Source: Burkholderia paludis
Lineage (GTDB): Bacteria; Pseudomonadota; Gammaproteobacteria; Burkholderiales; Burkholderiaceae
Direction of reading: 5' to 3'
Assembly: GCF_000732615.1 (NCBI RefSeq)
Contig: NZ_JPGL01000036.1
Location: 1 to 64,000 of the forward strand
DNA: 64,000 bases
This document shows, piece by piece, positions 52,646-61,437 of this stretch (the first letter of the stretch is position 1; every line of letters starts with the position of its first letter). The position numbers were made by a program, and so were the translations under genes. A model generated the notes under the pieces. That model was not told where the DNA came from. It worked only from the letters and a program-made list of their open reading frames with translations, and searched no databases.

Positions 52646-53689
52646 ATGGCAACGCCGCTTGTCTACATCCTGCACAGCGGGCAGCTGTTCGGCACCGAGC
52701 GCATGGCCGTGCGCACGCTGGCCGCGCTCGAGGGCTGCTTCGACCGGACGATCGTGGCGCCGGCCGGGCCGGTGCACGATCATGCGCGGGCGCACGGGCT
52801 GCGCACCGTCCACGCCGGAACGCCGGCCGAACTCGCGCGGTTCCTGTGGCGCACCGGCCGGACGCACCGGGCGTGCGTGGTGGCGGCCACCGGCCTGTCG
52901 CATACGCTCGTCGCCATCGCGATGCAATGGCTGAGCGGCTGCCCGACGACCCATGTCCATGTCGTCCACGGCGGCACCGACGAGCGCCTGAGCTACGGCC
53001 GCAAGCGCCTGCTGCTGCCGTTCGACGTCCGGTTCGTCGCCGTGTCCGGGTTCGTGCGCGAGCGTCTCGCCGCGCACGGCGTCCCGCCCGGCCGCGTGAC
53101 CGTGATCGAGAATTTCATCGACGCGCAGCCGGATGGCGGCCGCCCGGCCTTCGCGCAGGCCGGGGTGCGGCGCGTCGTCGTGCTGAGCCGGCTCGACCGC
53201 ATCAAGCGCGTCGGGCTGCTCGTGAACGCCGTGCGCCGGACGCCCGCGCTCGCCGACATGCACTTCGACATCTACGGCAGTGGCGAAGAGCACACGCTGC
53301 TGCGCGAATCGGCGGCCGACCTGCCGAACGTCCGTTTCCACGGCTTCGCGCCCGATGCGAGCGCACGTCTGCGCGAAGCCGACCTGCTCGTGCATACCTG
53401 CGCGGAAGAGCCGTTCGGCCTCGCGATACTCGAGGCGTTCGCGGCCGGCGTGCCGGTGCTGGTGCCCAACGCGGGCGGCGCCGGCGCACTCGTGCAGGAC
53501 TGCGAAACAGGTTTTCACTTCGCCGCGAACGATGCGGCGGCGCTGGCCCGCGCGCTGCAGCGCCTGCATGACGCGCCCGCCGCCCTGCTCAACGGCGTCG
53601 CGGACGCCGCGCGCGCCACGCTCGCCGGGCGCTTCGCCCCGGCGCGCCAGACGCGGCGCTACCTGTCCCTGCTGGGAGCCTGGGCATGA
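52646..53689 (+). CDS. GT4-family glycosyltransferase
   Basis: A 347-residue GT-B fold enzyme from ATG 52646 with AAAGGAG 8 bp upstream. N-terminal acceptor domain: LVYILHSGQLFGTERMAVRTLAALEG (Gly-rich loop). C-terminal donor domain: VVVLSRLDRIKRVGLLVNAVRR, FDIYGSGEEHTLLRE and the E-x7-E nucleotide-sugar motif EEPFGLAILEAFAAGVPVLVPNAGG. First gene of a run of overlapping glycosyltransferase/acyltransferase genes under its own promoter motif. Sugar specificity is unknown. Confidence 0.9.
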   Translation: MATPLVYILHSGQLFGTERMAVRTLAALEGCFDRTIVAPAGPVHDHARAHGLRTVHAGTPAELARFLWRTGRTHRACVVAATGLSHTLVAIAMQWLSGCPTTHVHVVHGGTDERLSYGRKRLLLPFDVRFVAVSGFVRERLAAHGVPPGRVTVIENFIDAQPDGGRPAFAQAGVRRVVVLSRLDRIKRVGLLVNAVRRTPALADMHFDIYGSGEEHTLLRESAADLPNVRFHGFAPDASARLREADLLVHTCAEEPFGLAILEAFAAGVPVLVPNAGGAGALVQDCETGFHFAANDAAALARALQRLHDAPAALLNGVADAARATLAGRFAPARQTRRYLSLLGAWA

Positions 53690-54726
53690 ACCGCGCCCCG
53701 ACCTCATACGACGTATCGGTCGTCGTGATCGGCCGCAACGAGGGCGAGCGTCTGCGCCGCTGCCTCGACAGCGTGCATGCGGCGGACTGGCGCCACGTGT
53801 CGTACGAACTGATCTACGTCGATTCCGCATCGACCGACGACAGCGACGCACTCGCACGGCGCGCCGGCGCGTGCGTCCTGCAGGCAGGCGGCGCGCATCG
53901 CAACGCGGCGGCCGGACGCAACGCCGGCTGGCGAGCGGCGGTCGCGGATGCCGTGCTGTTTCTCGACGGCGATACGGTGCTCGACCCGGCGTTTCCGCTT
54001 CACGCGCTGGCGCAGCTGGATTCGGGCCCGTATGCCGCGGTCTGGGGGCACCGCCGGGAAATCGCGCCCCGGCAGTCGCTCTACACGGCCGTGCTCGATC
54101 TCGACTGGATCTACGCGCCGGGCGAAACGGACTACTGCGGCGGCGACGTGCTGTTCCGGCGCGCGGCGCTGGCGGAAACCGGCGGGTTCGACGAGACGTT
54201 CGACGCGGGCGAGGAGCCGGAACTGTGCCGCCGCGTCCGCGCCGGCGGGTGGCGCATCCTGCATGTCGATGCGCCGATGACGCGGCACGATCTCGCGATC
54301 ACGCGATTCGGCCAGTACTGGCAGCGGGCGCTGCGCGCGGGGCTGGCCTATGCGCAGGTGTCGGCGCGCTATGCGGGCAGCAGCGACCCGCTGTGGCGTC
54401 GCGAGGCCCGGCGCAACCGCGTGCATGGCGCACTCGTGCTGGCCGCGCCCTTCGCGTGGGCCGCCGTGCTGGCCGTCGCGCCGCCCGCCGCGCTCGTGCT
54501 GGCCGCGCTGGGCGCCGCGATCTGGCTGCGCTCGGCGTCGCGCGCGTACTGGAAGGCGCGCGACTGGAAGCTCGCGCTGCTGTACGCGCTGCACGCCCAT
54601 TTCCAGCAGGTTCCGATTCTCGTCGGCCAGTGGCGCTACCGGCGCGCCGCGCGGGCCGGTCGGGCGGCCGCCGCTCCGCAGTACAAGGGCGCCGATGCCG
54701 GACACGTCAACCGGGAGGCATCGTGA
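53686..54726 (+). CDS. GT2-family glycosyltransferase
   Basis: A 346-residue GT-A enzyme. ATGA overlap with the GT4 gene. Motifs: DVSVVVIGRNEGERLRRCLDSV, ELIYVDSASTDDSDALA, LFLDGDTVLDPAF (DxD) and GGFDETFDAGEEPELCRRVRAGG (acceptor/base acid motif). A hydrophobic helical pair (about 250-285) near the C-terminus likely anchors it to the membrane. It adds a repeat-unit sugar on the cytoplasmic face. Confidence 0.9.
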   Translation: MNRAPTSYDVSVVVIGRNEGERLRRCLDSVHAADWRHVSYELIYVDSASTDDSDALARRAGACVLQAGGAHRNAAAGRNAGWRAAVADAVLFLDGDTVLDPAFPLHALAQLDSGPYAAVWGHRREIAPRQSLYTAVLDLDWIYAPGETDYCGGDVLFRRAALAETGGFDETFDAGEEPELCRRVRAGGWRILHVDAPMTRHDLAITRFGQYWQRALRAGLAYAQVSARYAGSSDPLWRREARRNRVHGALVLAAPFAWAAVLAVAPPAALVLAALGAAIWLRSASRAYWKARDWKLALLYALHAHFQQVPILVGQWRYRRAARAGRAAAAPQYKGADAGHVNREAS

Positions 54727-55316
54727 ACCTCAAATTGCTGGCCGCGCGGCTGCTCGCGCCGATCGCCACCTTCATCGCCGGCCCGGGCGGGCGGCTGCGC
54801 CGCCTGTGGTCGTTCGCCCGGCTGCATGCGGCGCTGCCCGGCGGGATCGACGCATCGGTCGTCGTCGAAGGCTGCCCCGAGCTGCACGGCACCCGCAGCA
54901 TCGCGCTCGGCCGCTCGCTCTACCTGTACCCGGGCCAGTACTGGGAAACCCGCGATGCCGGGCGCATCGCGCTCGGCGACAGGGTCGTCCTGTCGCGCGG
55001 CGTGCACCTCGCGGCGCGCGCGGCAATCGAAATCGGCGCCGGGACGATGGTGGGCGAATACACCAGCATCCGCGACGCCAATCACGGCCGGGGCACGCAC
55101 TGCCTGCGCGACGCGTCGCACGTCGCGTCGCCGATACGGATCGGACGCGAGGTATGGATCGGGCGCGGCGTGACGATCCTGCCGGGCGTGTCGATCGGCG
55201 ACGGCGCGGTCGTCGGCGCGAACGCGGTCGTGACCCGCGACGTGGCGGCCGGCACGGTCGTCGCCGGCGTGCCGGCACGCCGGCTCCATTCCACTGTCCT
55301 CGCGGAGGCATCATGA
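54723..55316 (+). CDS. LbH (hexapeptide) O-acyltransferase
   Basis: A 197-residue acetyltransferase of the left-handed beta-helix type (maltose/galactoside O-acetyltransferase-like). GTG start in a GTGA overlap with the GT2 stop. Hexapeptide turns: RIALGDRVVLSRGVHLAARAAIEIGAGTMVGEYTSIRDANH, then PIRIGREVWIGRGVTILPGVSIGDGAVVGANAVVTRDV. The His of DANH is the probable catalytic base. It likely adds acetyl groups to a repeat-unit sugar or its precursor. Confidence 0.88.
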   Translation: MNLKLLAARLLAPIATFIAGPGGRLRRLWSFARLHAALPGGIDASVVVEGCPELHGTRSIALGRSLYLYPGQYWETRDAGRIALGDRVVLSRGVHLAARAAIEIGAGTMVGEYTSIRDANHGRGTHCLRDASHVASPIRIGREVWIGRGVTILPGVSIGDGAVVGANAVVTRDVAAGTVVAGVPARRLHSTVLAEAS

Positions 55317-56626
55317 AGCAGGCTCCGATTCTTCTCGTTGCGTATCAATGCGGCCCCGGCATGGGCTCGGTGTCCCGGATCGGCTGGGAATGGCTGACCG
55401 GTCTCGCGCGGGTGCGGCCCGTCACGCTGCTCACGCACGTGCGCAACCGGCCCGCGATCGACGCGGCGGGACCGCTGCCCGACGGCGCCGAGGTTCACTA
55501 CATCGACACCGAATGGCTGGCCCGGCCGCTCTACGGCATCGCGCGGCGCCTGTTCCCGCGCAGCGAGCACAGCGTGTTCCTGGTGTCGCAATGCGACTAC
55601 TTCGCGTTCGACCGCGCCGCGTTGCGCACCGCGCGCCGGATCGCCCGACGCCACGACGGCCGGCTGCCGTGGGCGGTTGCCCACGTCGTCACCCCGGTGA
55701 CGCTCTCCGCGCCGACCGTGCTGCATCGGCTGGGGCTGCCGCTGGTGCGCGGCCCGCTCAATTGCGGCCTGGGCGATCCGCCCGGCTTCGGCCACGTGCT
55801 GCGGCAGGAGTCCCGCTGGCTCTGGCGGGTGCGCGACCTGCTGAAGGGGCTCGACCGCATGCTCGGCTCGATCGCGCACACCGACGCGCTGCTCGTGGCC
55901 ACCCGCGCGACCGCGGCGGCCGTGCCGGCGCAGCATCGCCATCGCTGCATCCCGATGCTGGAAAACGCGGTCGATCTCGCGTGCTTCACGCCCGGCGCGC
56001 CGTTGCCCCGGCCGGGGCCGGACGAACCGCTCGCGATCACGTTCGCGGGCCGGCTCGTCCCGGTCAAGGCGCTGGACCTGCTGCTGCACGCGATGCACCG
56101 GCTGAACGCCGACGGCATACGCACGCGCCTCACGGTCGCCGGCGACGGGCCGATGCGCGGGCCGTGGGAGGCGCTGGCGCGGCGGCTCGGGCTGGCCGCC
56201 CAGGTCCGGTTCGCCGGCAACCTCGGCCACGAGGACGTGGCGCGCGCGATGCACGATTGCCACGTGTTCTGCCTGCCGTCGGTGCGGGAATCGGGCGGCG
56301 CCGTCCTGTTCGAGGCGATGGCCTGCGAGCGCCCGGTGATCGGGCTGGATTTCGGCGGGCCGGCGGAGATCGTCGACGACGAAGTCGGCCGCTGCATCCC
56401 GTTCGACGGCCCGAACAGCGCGATCGACGGGCTGGCCGATGCGTTGCGGGACTGCGCGCAGCGTGCCGACGCATGGCGCTGGCGCGGCATTTTCGCGCGG
56501 CAGCGCATCGTCGACCGGCATACGTGGGACGCCCGGATCGCCGCCGCCGAGCAGGTGTACGACCGGCTGTCCCACGCGCCCGAAGCGGCCGCGCGCGGCG
56601 CGCGGCCGGCGCCGCTCGCGGTCTGA
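55313..56626 (+). CDS. GT4-family glycosyltransferase
   Basis: A 437-residue GT-B enzyme, ATGA-coupled to the acyltransferase upstream. N-terminal QCGPGMGSVSRIGWEWL resembles the glycine loop of WcaC/WcaL-like enzymes. The C-terminal domain has ITFAGRLVPVKALDLLLHAMHRL, VAGDGPMRGPWEALARRLGL, VRESGGAVLFEAMACERPVIGLDFGGP (E-x7-E motif). Last gene of the 52.6 kb operon. A Pro/Ala/Arg tail of about 15 residues ends the protein. Confidence 0.9.
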   Translation: MKQAPILLVAYQCGPGMGSVSRIGWEWLTGLARVRPVTLLTHVRNRPAIDAAGPLPDGAEVHYIDTEWLARPLYGIARRLFPRSEHSVFLVSQCDYFAFDRAALRTARRIARRHDGRLPWAVAHVVTPVTLSAPTVLHRLGLPLVRGPLNCGLGDPPGFGHVLRQESRWLWRVRDLLKGLDRMLGSIAHTDALLVATRATAAAVPAQHRHRCIPMLENAVDLACFTPGAPLPRPGPDEPLAITFAGRLVPVKALDLLLHAMHRLNADGIRTRLTVAGDGPMRGPWEALARRLGLAAQVRFAGNLGHEDVARAMHDCHVFCLPSVRESGGAVLFEAMACERPVIGLDFGGPAEIVDDEVGRCIPFDGPNSAIDGLADALRDCAQRADAWRWRGIFARQRIVDRHTWDARIAAAEQVYDRLSHAPEAAARGARPAPLAV

Positions 56627-56641
56627 CGGGCGTGCCGCCAC

Positions 56642-56688
56642 AGTTTGCACTCCCGTCACAGATGCGCGGGCGTTCTCGTCTGTAATGC
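56642..56688 (+). promoter_or_regulatory. Shared cluster promoter element, copy 5 (GT4 operon)
   Basis: AGTTTGCACTCCCGTCAC (56642-56659), exactly 23 bp, then TAATGC (56683-56688), 30 bp before ATG 56719. It begins 15 bp after the stop of the preceding operon. Confidence 0.75.
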
Positions 56689-56718
56689 AGTCATCGCCAG
56701 CCCGAACCGTGACCGATC

Positions 56719-57993
56719 ATGCAACCCTTGCCCGTCCCTGATTGTCCGGAAGCGTCCGCCCTGCGGCTCGCCTACCTCGTGAGCCGCTATCCGGCCGTCT
56801 CGCATACGTTCATCCTGCGCGAGGTGCTCGCGCTGCGCCGGCTCGGCGCAACGGTCGCGGTGGCGTCCGTCAATGCGCCGGACCGCCCGGACGCGCGCAT
56901 GACCGACAGCGAGCGCGCGGAAGCGGGCGCGACCTACTACGTGAAGCGCGACGGCGTGGCCGGCGCCGGGCGCGCCCTGCTCCACTGCCTGCGCCGGCAT
57001 CCCGCCGGCTGCCTGCGCGCGTTCGCCCGGAGCCTGACGCTCGGGCGCGGCGTGCGCCGCCTGTATGCGCTGGCCTATCTCGCCGAGGCGATGATGGTCG
57101 TGCGCTGGATGGACGGCGCCGGCCTGCGTCACCTGCACGTGCACTTCGCGACGGCGGGCGCCAGCGTCGGCGTGCTGGCCCGCGCGATCGCGCCCGTGGG
57201 CCTGTCGCTGACCGTGCACGGCCCGGACGAATTCGACGACGTCGAAGGCCAGCATCTGCGCACCAAGGTCCGCACCGCCGATCTGGTGGTCTGCATCAGC
57301 CAGTTCGCGCGGAGCCAGCTCATGCGGCTGTCGGACCCCGCGCAATGGCGCAAGCTGCAGGTGTGCCGGCTGGGCGTCGCGTTGCACGCCGACGCCGGCG
57401 CGCCGGCCCGCGGCACGGCGACGCGGCTGCTGTGCGTCGGCCGGCTGACGGCGGCGAAAGGCCAGCACGTGCTGCTGGAAGCCTGCGCCCGCGTGCGTGC
57501 GCAAGGCCGCGACATCCACCTGACGCTCGTGGGCCAGGGCGGCGACGAAGCCAGCCTGCGCGAGCACGCGCGGCGGCTCGGTCTCGACGGCTGCGTCCGC
57601 TTCGCGGGCGCGCTGAACGAAACCGAAGTGCGCGCGGCATTCGCCGCAGCCGATGCGTTCGTGCTGCCAAGCCTCGCCGAAGGCATTCCGGTCGTGCTGA
57701 TGGAAGCGATGTCGGCCGGCGTGCCGTGCATTTCCTGCCCCGTCAACGGGATTCCCGAACTGATCGAGGACGGCACGAACGGCCTGCTTGCAGCGCCCGG
57801 CGACGTCGACGCACTGGCCGCGTGCATCGGCGCGCTGCTCGACGACCCGGACGCCCGGCGGCGCTTTGCCGCGGCCGGCCGGCAACGCTTGGTCGACGCG
57901 TTCGACCTCGAGCGGAACGTGGCGCGGCTCGCGTCGCTGTTCGCAACCTTGCCGCAAGCGCGCGGCGCATCGGCATCGAAAGGAGAGCAATGA
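56719..57993 (+). CDS. GT4-family glycosyltransferase (WcaL/AmsK-like)
   Basis: A 424-residue GT-B enzyme. N-terminal LRLAYLVSRYPAVSHTFILREVLALRRLGATV is the signature of the colanic/amylovoran GT group (the 'SRYPxxSHTFI' motif). HLHVHFATAGASVGVLA and SLTVHGPDEFDD (substrate His) follow. The donor domain has LLCVGRLTAAKGQHVLLEACARV, LVGQGGDEASLREHARRLGL and SLAEGIPVVLMEAMSAGVPCIS (E-x7-E). It opens the last operon of the cluster behind its own promoter motif. Confidence 0.92.
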   Translation: MQPLPVPDCPEASALRLAYLVSRYPAVSHTFILREVLALRRLGATVAVASVNAPDRPDARMTDSERAEAGATYYVKRDGVAGAGRALLHCLRRHPAGCLRAFARSLTLGRGVRRLYALAYLAEAMMVVRWMDGAGLRHLHVHFATAGASVGVLARAIAPVGLSLTVHGPDEFDDVEGQHLRTKVRTADLVVCISQFARSQLMRLSDPAQWRKLQVCRLGVALHADAGAPARGTATRLLCVGRLTAAKGQHVLLEACARVRAQGRDIHLTLVGQGGDEASLREHARRLGLDGCVRFAGALNETEVRAAFAAADAFVLPSLAEGIPVVLMEAMSAGVPCISCPVNGIPELIEDGTNGLLAAPGDVDALAACIGALLDDPDARRRFAAAGRQRLVDAFDLERNVARLASLFATLPQARGASASKGEQ

Positions 57994-58631
57994 TGAACCT
58001 GCGCACCTGGCTTGACCGCCTGCTCGGCCACCTCGCGATCGAGCACGGCATCGGCGTCGCGTGGTGGAAACGCGTGGCGCGACCCGACGGCATCGCGTGG
58101 GCGCGCTACCTGCGGCGCCACGGCGGGCTGTACGCGATGGGCGACGCATGCGTCGTCCAGACCAACGTCGTCGTGACCGATCCGCCTTACGTCCGGCTCG
58201 GCCGCAACGTGCACCTGTCCGGCTGCACGCTGTTCGGCCACGACGGCGTGGTCACGATGCTCGCGACGGCCTACGGCGTGAAGCTCGACAAGGTCGGTGG
58301 CATCGACATCGGCGACAACGTGTTCGTCGGGCATCAGGCGATCGTGATGCCCGGTGTGCGGATCGGCGCCGACACGATCGTCGCGGCCGGCTCGCTGGTC
58401 ACGCGCGACGTTCCGTCCGGCGTCATCGTCGGCGGCATTCCCGCGCGCCAGATCGGTACGGTCGACGCCCTCGTCGAGCGCTTGCAGCGCGAAACCGCGG
58501 CGTTGCCGTGGCACGCCCTGTGGGGCGGCCTCCCTGCATGCGGACCGCATACGACGCCCGTGATCGACGCGATGCGCATCGCGCATTTCTTCTCCGGCGC
58601 AAGCGCAACGGGAGACGGCCATGTTCATTGA
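57990..58631 (+). CDS. LbH (hexapeptide) O-acyltransferase
   Basis: A 213-residue left-handed beta-helix acyltransferase. An ATGATG pair overlaps the GT4 stop; AAGGAGAG lies 7 bp upstream of 57990. Repeats: YVRLGRNVHLSGCTLFGHDGVVTM, then GGIDIGDNVFVGHQAIVMPGVRIGADTIVAAGSLVTRDVPSGVIVGGIPA. The GHDG segment provides a possible catalytic His. Probably acetylates a repeat-unit sugar. Its 3' end overlaps the next GT2 gene by 11 bp. Confidence 0.88.
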   Translation: MMNLRTWLDRLLGHLAIEHGIGVAWWKRVARPDGIAWARYLRRHGGLYAMGDACVVQTNVVVTDPPYVRLGRNVHLSGCTLFGHDGVVTMLATAYGVKLDKVGGIDIGDNVFVGHQAIVMPGVRIGADTIVAAGSLVTRDVPSGVIVGGIPARQIGTVDALVERLQRETAALPWHALWGGLPACGPHTTPVIDAMRIAHFFSGASATGDGHVH

Positions 58632-59811
58632 CATCGCGGGATTCGGGCTGGTCGCGCTGCTGGCGCCCGGCGCGCTCTACCTGCTCGTGCTGACCGTCGC
58701 GGCGATGCTGCCCGCGCGCCGGCGTGCGCCGGATGCCCGAGCGCACGCACCGGCCGCGCGTCTGGCGATCGTCGTGCCGGCGCACGACGAAGCGGCCGGG
58801 CTCGGCGCGACGCTGGCGAGCCTGCGCGAGGCGGCGGCCGGCGACGCCGCCTGCACGATCGTCGTCGTCGCCGACAACTGCACCGACGACACCGCGCTCG
58901 TCGCCGCACGGGCGGGCGTCGACGTCCTCGAACGCCGCGATCCGCAGCGGCGCGGCAAAGGCTACGCGCTGCGCTTCGCGTTTGCGAACCTGCCGGCGTT
59001 CGACTGGTTTCTCGTGATCGACGCCGACAGCCGTTTCGATCGCGCATCGCTCGATGCCGTGCGCGCGGCGATCCGGCGCGGTGCGCAGGCGCTGCAGTGC
59101 CGCTACCTCGCGGTGCGGGCCGGCGGCGCTCCGATGCGCGCGCATGGCGCGCTGGCCGAGGTCGCGTGGTTCGGCTGGAACCTCGTGCGCCCGCGCGGCC
59201 GCGCCCGGCTGGGATGCTCGGCCGGCGTGCTCGGCAACGGCTTTGCGTTGAGCCGCGAGACGCTCGCGCATGTGCCGTACGACTCGACGTCGATTGTCGA
59301 GGACGTCGATTACCACGTCCGCCTGCTGAAGGCCGGCCGGCGGGTCGAATGGGTCGACGAGGCCACCGTGCGCGCGCCGGTCGCGCCGGACCGGCGCGCC
59401 GCGTCGACGCAGCGCGCGCGCTGGACGGGCGGCCGGCTGGCCTTGTTGCGCGCGCAGTGGCTGCCGTGCCTGCGGGCCGTCGCCGCCGGCCGGTGGCGCT
59501 GCATCGATGCGCTGGGCGACTTGCTGCTGCCGCCGCTGACGTGGTTCGTCGCGGTCGTTGCGGTCGCGGCCGCGTGGCCCGTGGCGGCGGTGTCGGCGAG
59601 CGGCTTCGCGATGCTCGGCATCGTCGCGCTGCATGTCGCCGTCGCGATGCGCGCCGGCCGCGCGTCGCGGCGCCACTGGCTCGCGCTGCTGCGGCTGCCG
59701 CTCCATCTCGCCTGGTCGTTGACCGGATTGCCGCATGCGCTCCGGTGCGCACGCGGAACCGCCGCGTGGGTTCGCACGCCGCGCGGCCCCCAAGCAGGAG
59801 ACCCGCAATGA
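58621..59811 (+). CDS. Membrane GT2-family glycosyltransferase
   Basis: A 396-residue enzyme. N-terminal TM (FGLVALLAPGALYLLVLTVAAML), then the GT-A domain: LAIVVPAHDEAAGLGATLASLREA, TIVVVADNCTDDTALVA, FLVIDADSRFD (DxD), STSIVEDVDYHVRLLKAG (ED catalytic motif) and QRARWTGGR (Q/R-x-x-R-W). Two or more TM helices follow (about 300-350), as in processive or lipid-acceptor GT2 enzymes. The Q/RxxRW motif is typical of cellulose-synthase-like enzymes, but the size fits a single-sugar transferase. Confidence 0.9.
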   Translation: MFIDIAGFGLVALLAPGALYLLVLTVAAMLPARRRAPDARAHAPAARLAIVVPAHDEAAGLGATLASLREAAAGDAACTIVVVADNCTDDTALVAARAGVDVLERRDPQRRGKGYALRFAFANLPAFDWFLVIDADSRFDRASLDAVRAAIRRGAQALQCRYLAVRAGGAPMRAHGALAEVAWFGWNLVRPRGRARLGCSAGVLGNGFALSRETLAHVPYDSTSIVEDVDYHVRLLKAGRRVEWVDEATVRAPVAPDRRAASTQRARWTGGRLALLRAQWLPCLRAVAAGRWRCIDALGDLLLPPLTWFVAVVAVAAAWPVAAVSASGFAMLGIVALHVAVAMRAGRASRRHWLALLRLPLHLAWSLTGLPHALRCARGTAAWVRTPRGPQAGDPQ

Positions 59812-60872
59812 TGACTGCCATCTCGACCCGCGGCACGGGCTGTGCCGACACCGCTTCCGGATTCGCGTGCCCGCCGTGCCGCCGCGCGCTGTCGATCCTG
59901 ATCGTCACCTACAACTCGGCCGGCGAGATCGGCGCGCAGCTGGATGCGTTGCGCGCCGACGCCGACCGGGACGACTGGCAGGTGATCGTGCTGGACAACG
60001 CCTCCGCCGACGGCACGGCCGACCTGGTCGAACAGCGGCATCCGTGGGTGACGCTCGTGCGCAGCCCGCGCAATCTCGGGTTCGCCGCCGGCAACAACCT
60101 GGCGGCCCGCCACGCCGACGGCGCGCTGCTGCTGCTGCTCAATCCCGACGCGGAGCCGGCCCCCGGCGCGGTGCGGGCCGGCGTCGCGCGCATGCAGGCG
60201 CGCCCGGACGTCGGCGTGGCCGGCGCACGCCTGACCGGCGGCGACGGCGGCGATCAGCCGTCGGCCCGCATGTTCCCGTCGGTCCTGAACGACGCGCTGG
60301 CCGTCAGCGGCCTGTCGGCCCGATACCCGCGCTCGCGATTCTTCGGCCGCGCGGACCGGACCTGGTGCGATCCCGCCGCGCCGGCCTGCGTCGACTGGGT
60401 GCCCGGCGCCTTCGCGCTGATTCGTCGCGACCTGTTCTGCCGGCTCGGCGGCTTCGACGAACGGTTCTTCCTGTATTACGAGGAGGTCGATCTGTGCCGG
60501 CGCGTCAAGCAGTGCGGCTTCGAGGTGTGCTACTGGCCCGACCTCGTCGTGCGGCATGTCGGCGGCGTATCGGCCCGCAGCGTCACCCGGTCGACCGGCG
60601 AAGCGTTTTCCGGCGCCGGCGCGCAACTGACGCTCTGGCGCATGCGCAGCGCCATGCTCTACTACCGCAAGCATCACGGCCTGTCTGCCGCCTGGCTGGC
60701 CAATCGGGCGGAACTGGGCTGGCACGCATTGCGCGCGTGGCGTCATGCGCGGGGCGCGGACGGCCCCGGGCGGCGGAACAAGGTGCTGGACGCGCGCCGG
60801 CAGGCCGACCTGCTCCAGCGCGCGTGGCGCGAAACGATGGGCGGCCGCGTCTCGCCGCCGACCCCGTGGTAA
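59808..60872 (+). CDS. GT2-family glycosyltransferase (rhamnosyltransferase-like)
   Basis: A 354-residue GT-A enzyme, ATGA-coupled to the gene before. Motifs: LSILIVTYNSAGEIGAQLDAL, VIVLDNASADGTADLVEQ, VRSPRNLGFAAGNNLAARHA, LLLLNPDAEPAPGAVRAGV (DxD-equivalent), WVPGAFALIRRDLFCRLGGFDERFFLYYEEVDLCRRVKQCGF. This set is typical of WbbL-like rhamnosyltransferases, though donor sugar cannot be read off. The first 26 residues are an unstructured Cys-containing extension. Confidence 0.9.
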   Translation: MMTAISTRGTGCADTASGFACPPCRRALSILIVTYNSAGEIGAQLDALRADADRDDWQVIVLDNASADGTADLVEQRHPWVTLVRSPRNLGFAAGNNLAARHADGALLLLLNPDAEPAPGAVRAGVARMQARPDVGVAGARLTGGDGGDQPSARMFPSVLNDALAVSGLSARYPRSRFFGRADRTWCDPAAPACVDWVPGAFALIRRDLFCRLGGFDERFFLYYEEVDLCRRVKQCGFEVCYWPDLVVRHVGGVSARSVTRSTGEAFSGAGAQLTLWRMRSAMLYYRKHHGLSAAWLANRAELGWHALRAWRHARGADGPGRRNKVLDARRQADLLQRAWRETMGGRVSPPTPW

Positions 60873-60882
60873 GGAGGCGGCC

Positions 60883-61422
60883 ATGTTCGACAATCTGCGC
60901 GAGGACTGGCGCACCTACGAGCGCGACATCTGGCGGCAGGGGCTGTGGGTGATGGCGGTGTACCGTTTCGGGCGCTGGCGCTACCGCGTGCGGCCGCGCC
61001 TGCTGCGACGCCCGCTGTCGCTGCTCTACAAGTTCGGCAAGATCGCGAGCCAGATCCTGACCGGCATCGACCTGCCTTGCGAAACGGTCGTCGGCAGGCG
61101 TCTGCTGATCGAGCATTTCGGGGGCATCGTGATCAGCGGCGACACGGTGATCGGCGACGACGTCGTGATCCGCCACGGCGTGACGCTCGGCCTGCGCCAT
61201 CGCGGCACGCGCGGCGCACCGGTCGTCGGGAACGGCGTGGACATCGGCGCGGGCGCGAAGATCCTCGGCCCGGTGCGGATCGGCGACGGCGCGGTGATCG
61301 GGGCGAACGCCGTGGTGCTCGACGACGTGCCGCCGAATGCGCTCGCCGCGGGCGTGCCGGCCACCATCCGGCAGCGGCGCATGCGGGCGGACGCGCCCCT
61401 CATGGCCGTCGACGAGGGCTGA
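60883..61422 (+). CDS. Serine acetyltransferase-like LbH protein
   Basis: A 179-residue protein from ATG 60883 with AAGGAGG 7 bp upstream. It is a short CysE-type: FDNLREDWRTYERDIWRQGLWVMAVYRFGRWRY, then the hexapeptide domain GIVISGDTVIGDDVVIRHGVTLGLRHRG and APVVGNGVDIGAGAKILGPVRIGDGAVIGANAVVLDDVPPNALAAGVPA. The EPS-cluster members of this group usually acetylate sugars rather than serine, and the basic aromatic N-terminus resembles colanic-acid WcaB. I favour polysaccharide acetylation. Last gene of the operon, converging on the OmpR-type gene 15 bp away. Confidence 0.85.
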   Translation: MFDNLREDWRTYERDIWRQGLWVMAVYRFGRWRYRVRPRLLRRPLSLLYKFGKIASQILTGIDLPCETVVGRRLLIEHFGGIVISGDTVIGDDVVIRHGVTLGLRHRGTRGAPVVGNGVDIGAGAKILGPVRIGDGAVIGANAVVLDDVPPNALAAGVPATIRQRRMRADAPLMAVDEG

Positions 61423-61437
61423 CGATCGCGCGGTACG

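Noticed and set aside
39175-61422. Identification as the cepacian (bce) cluster
   Set aside because: Gene content and order differ: a WecG fusion, a GT25, a GH hydrolase and a STAS/phosphorelay set are present, and the usual bce order with its phosphatase, UDP-glucose dehydrogenase and mannose genes is not. A match to another named Burkholderia exopolysaccharide cluster cannot be tested without a search.
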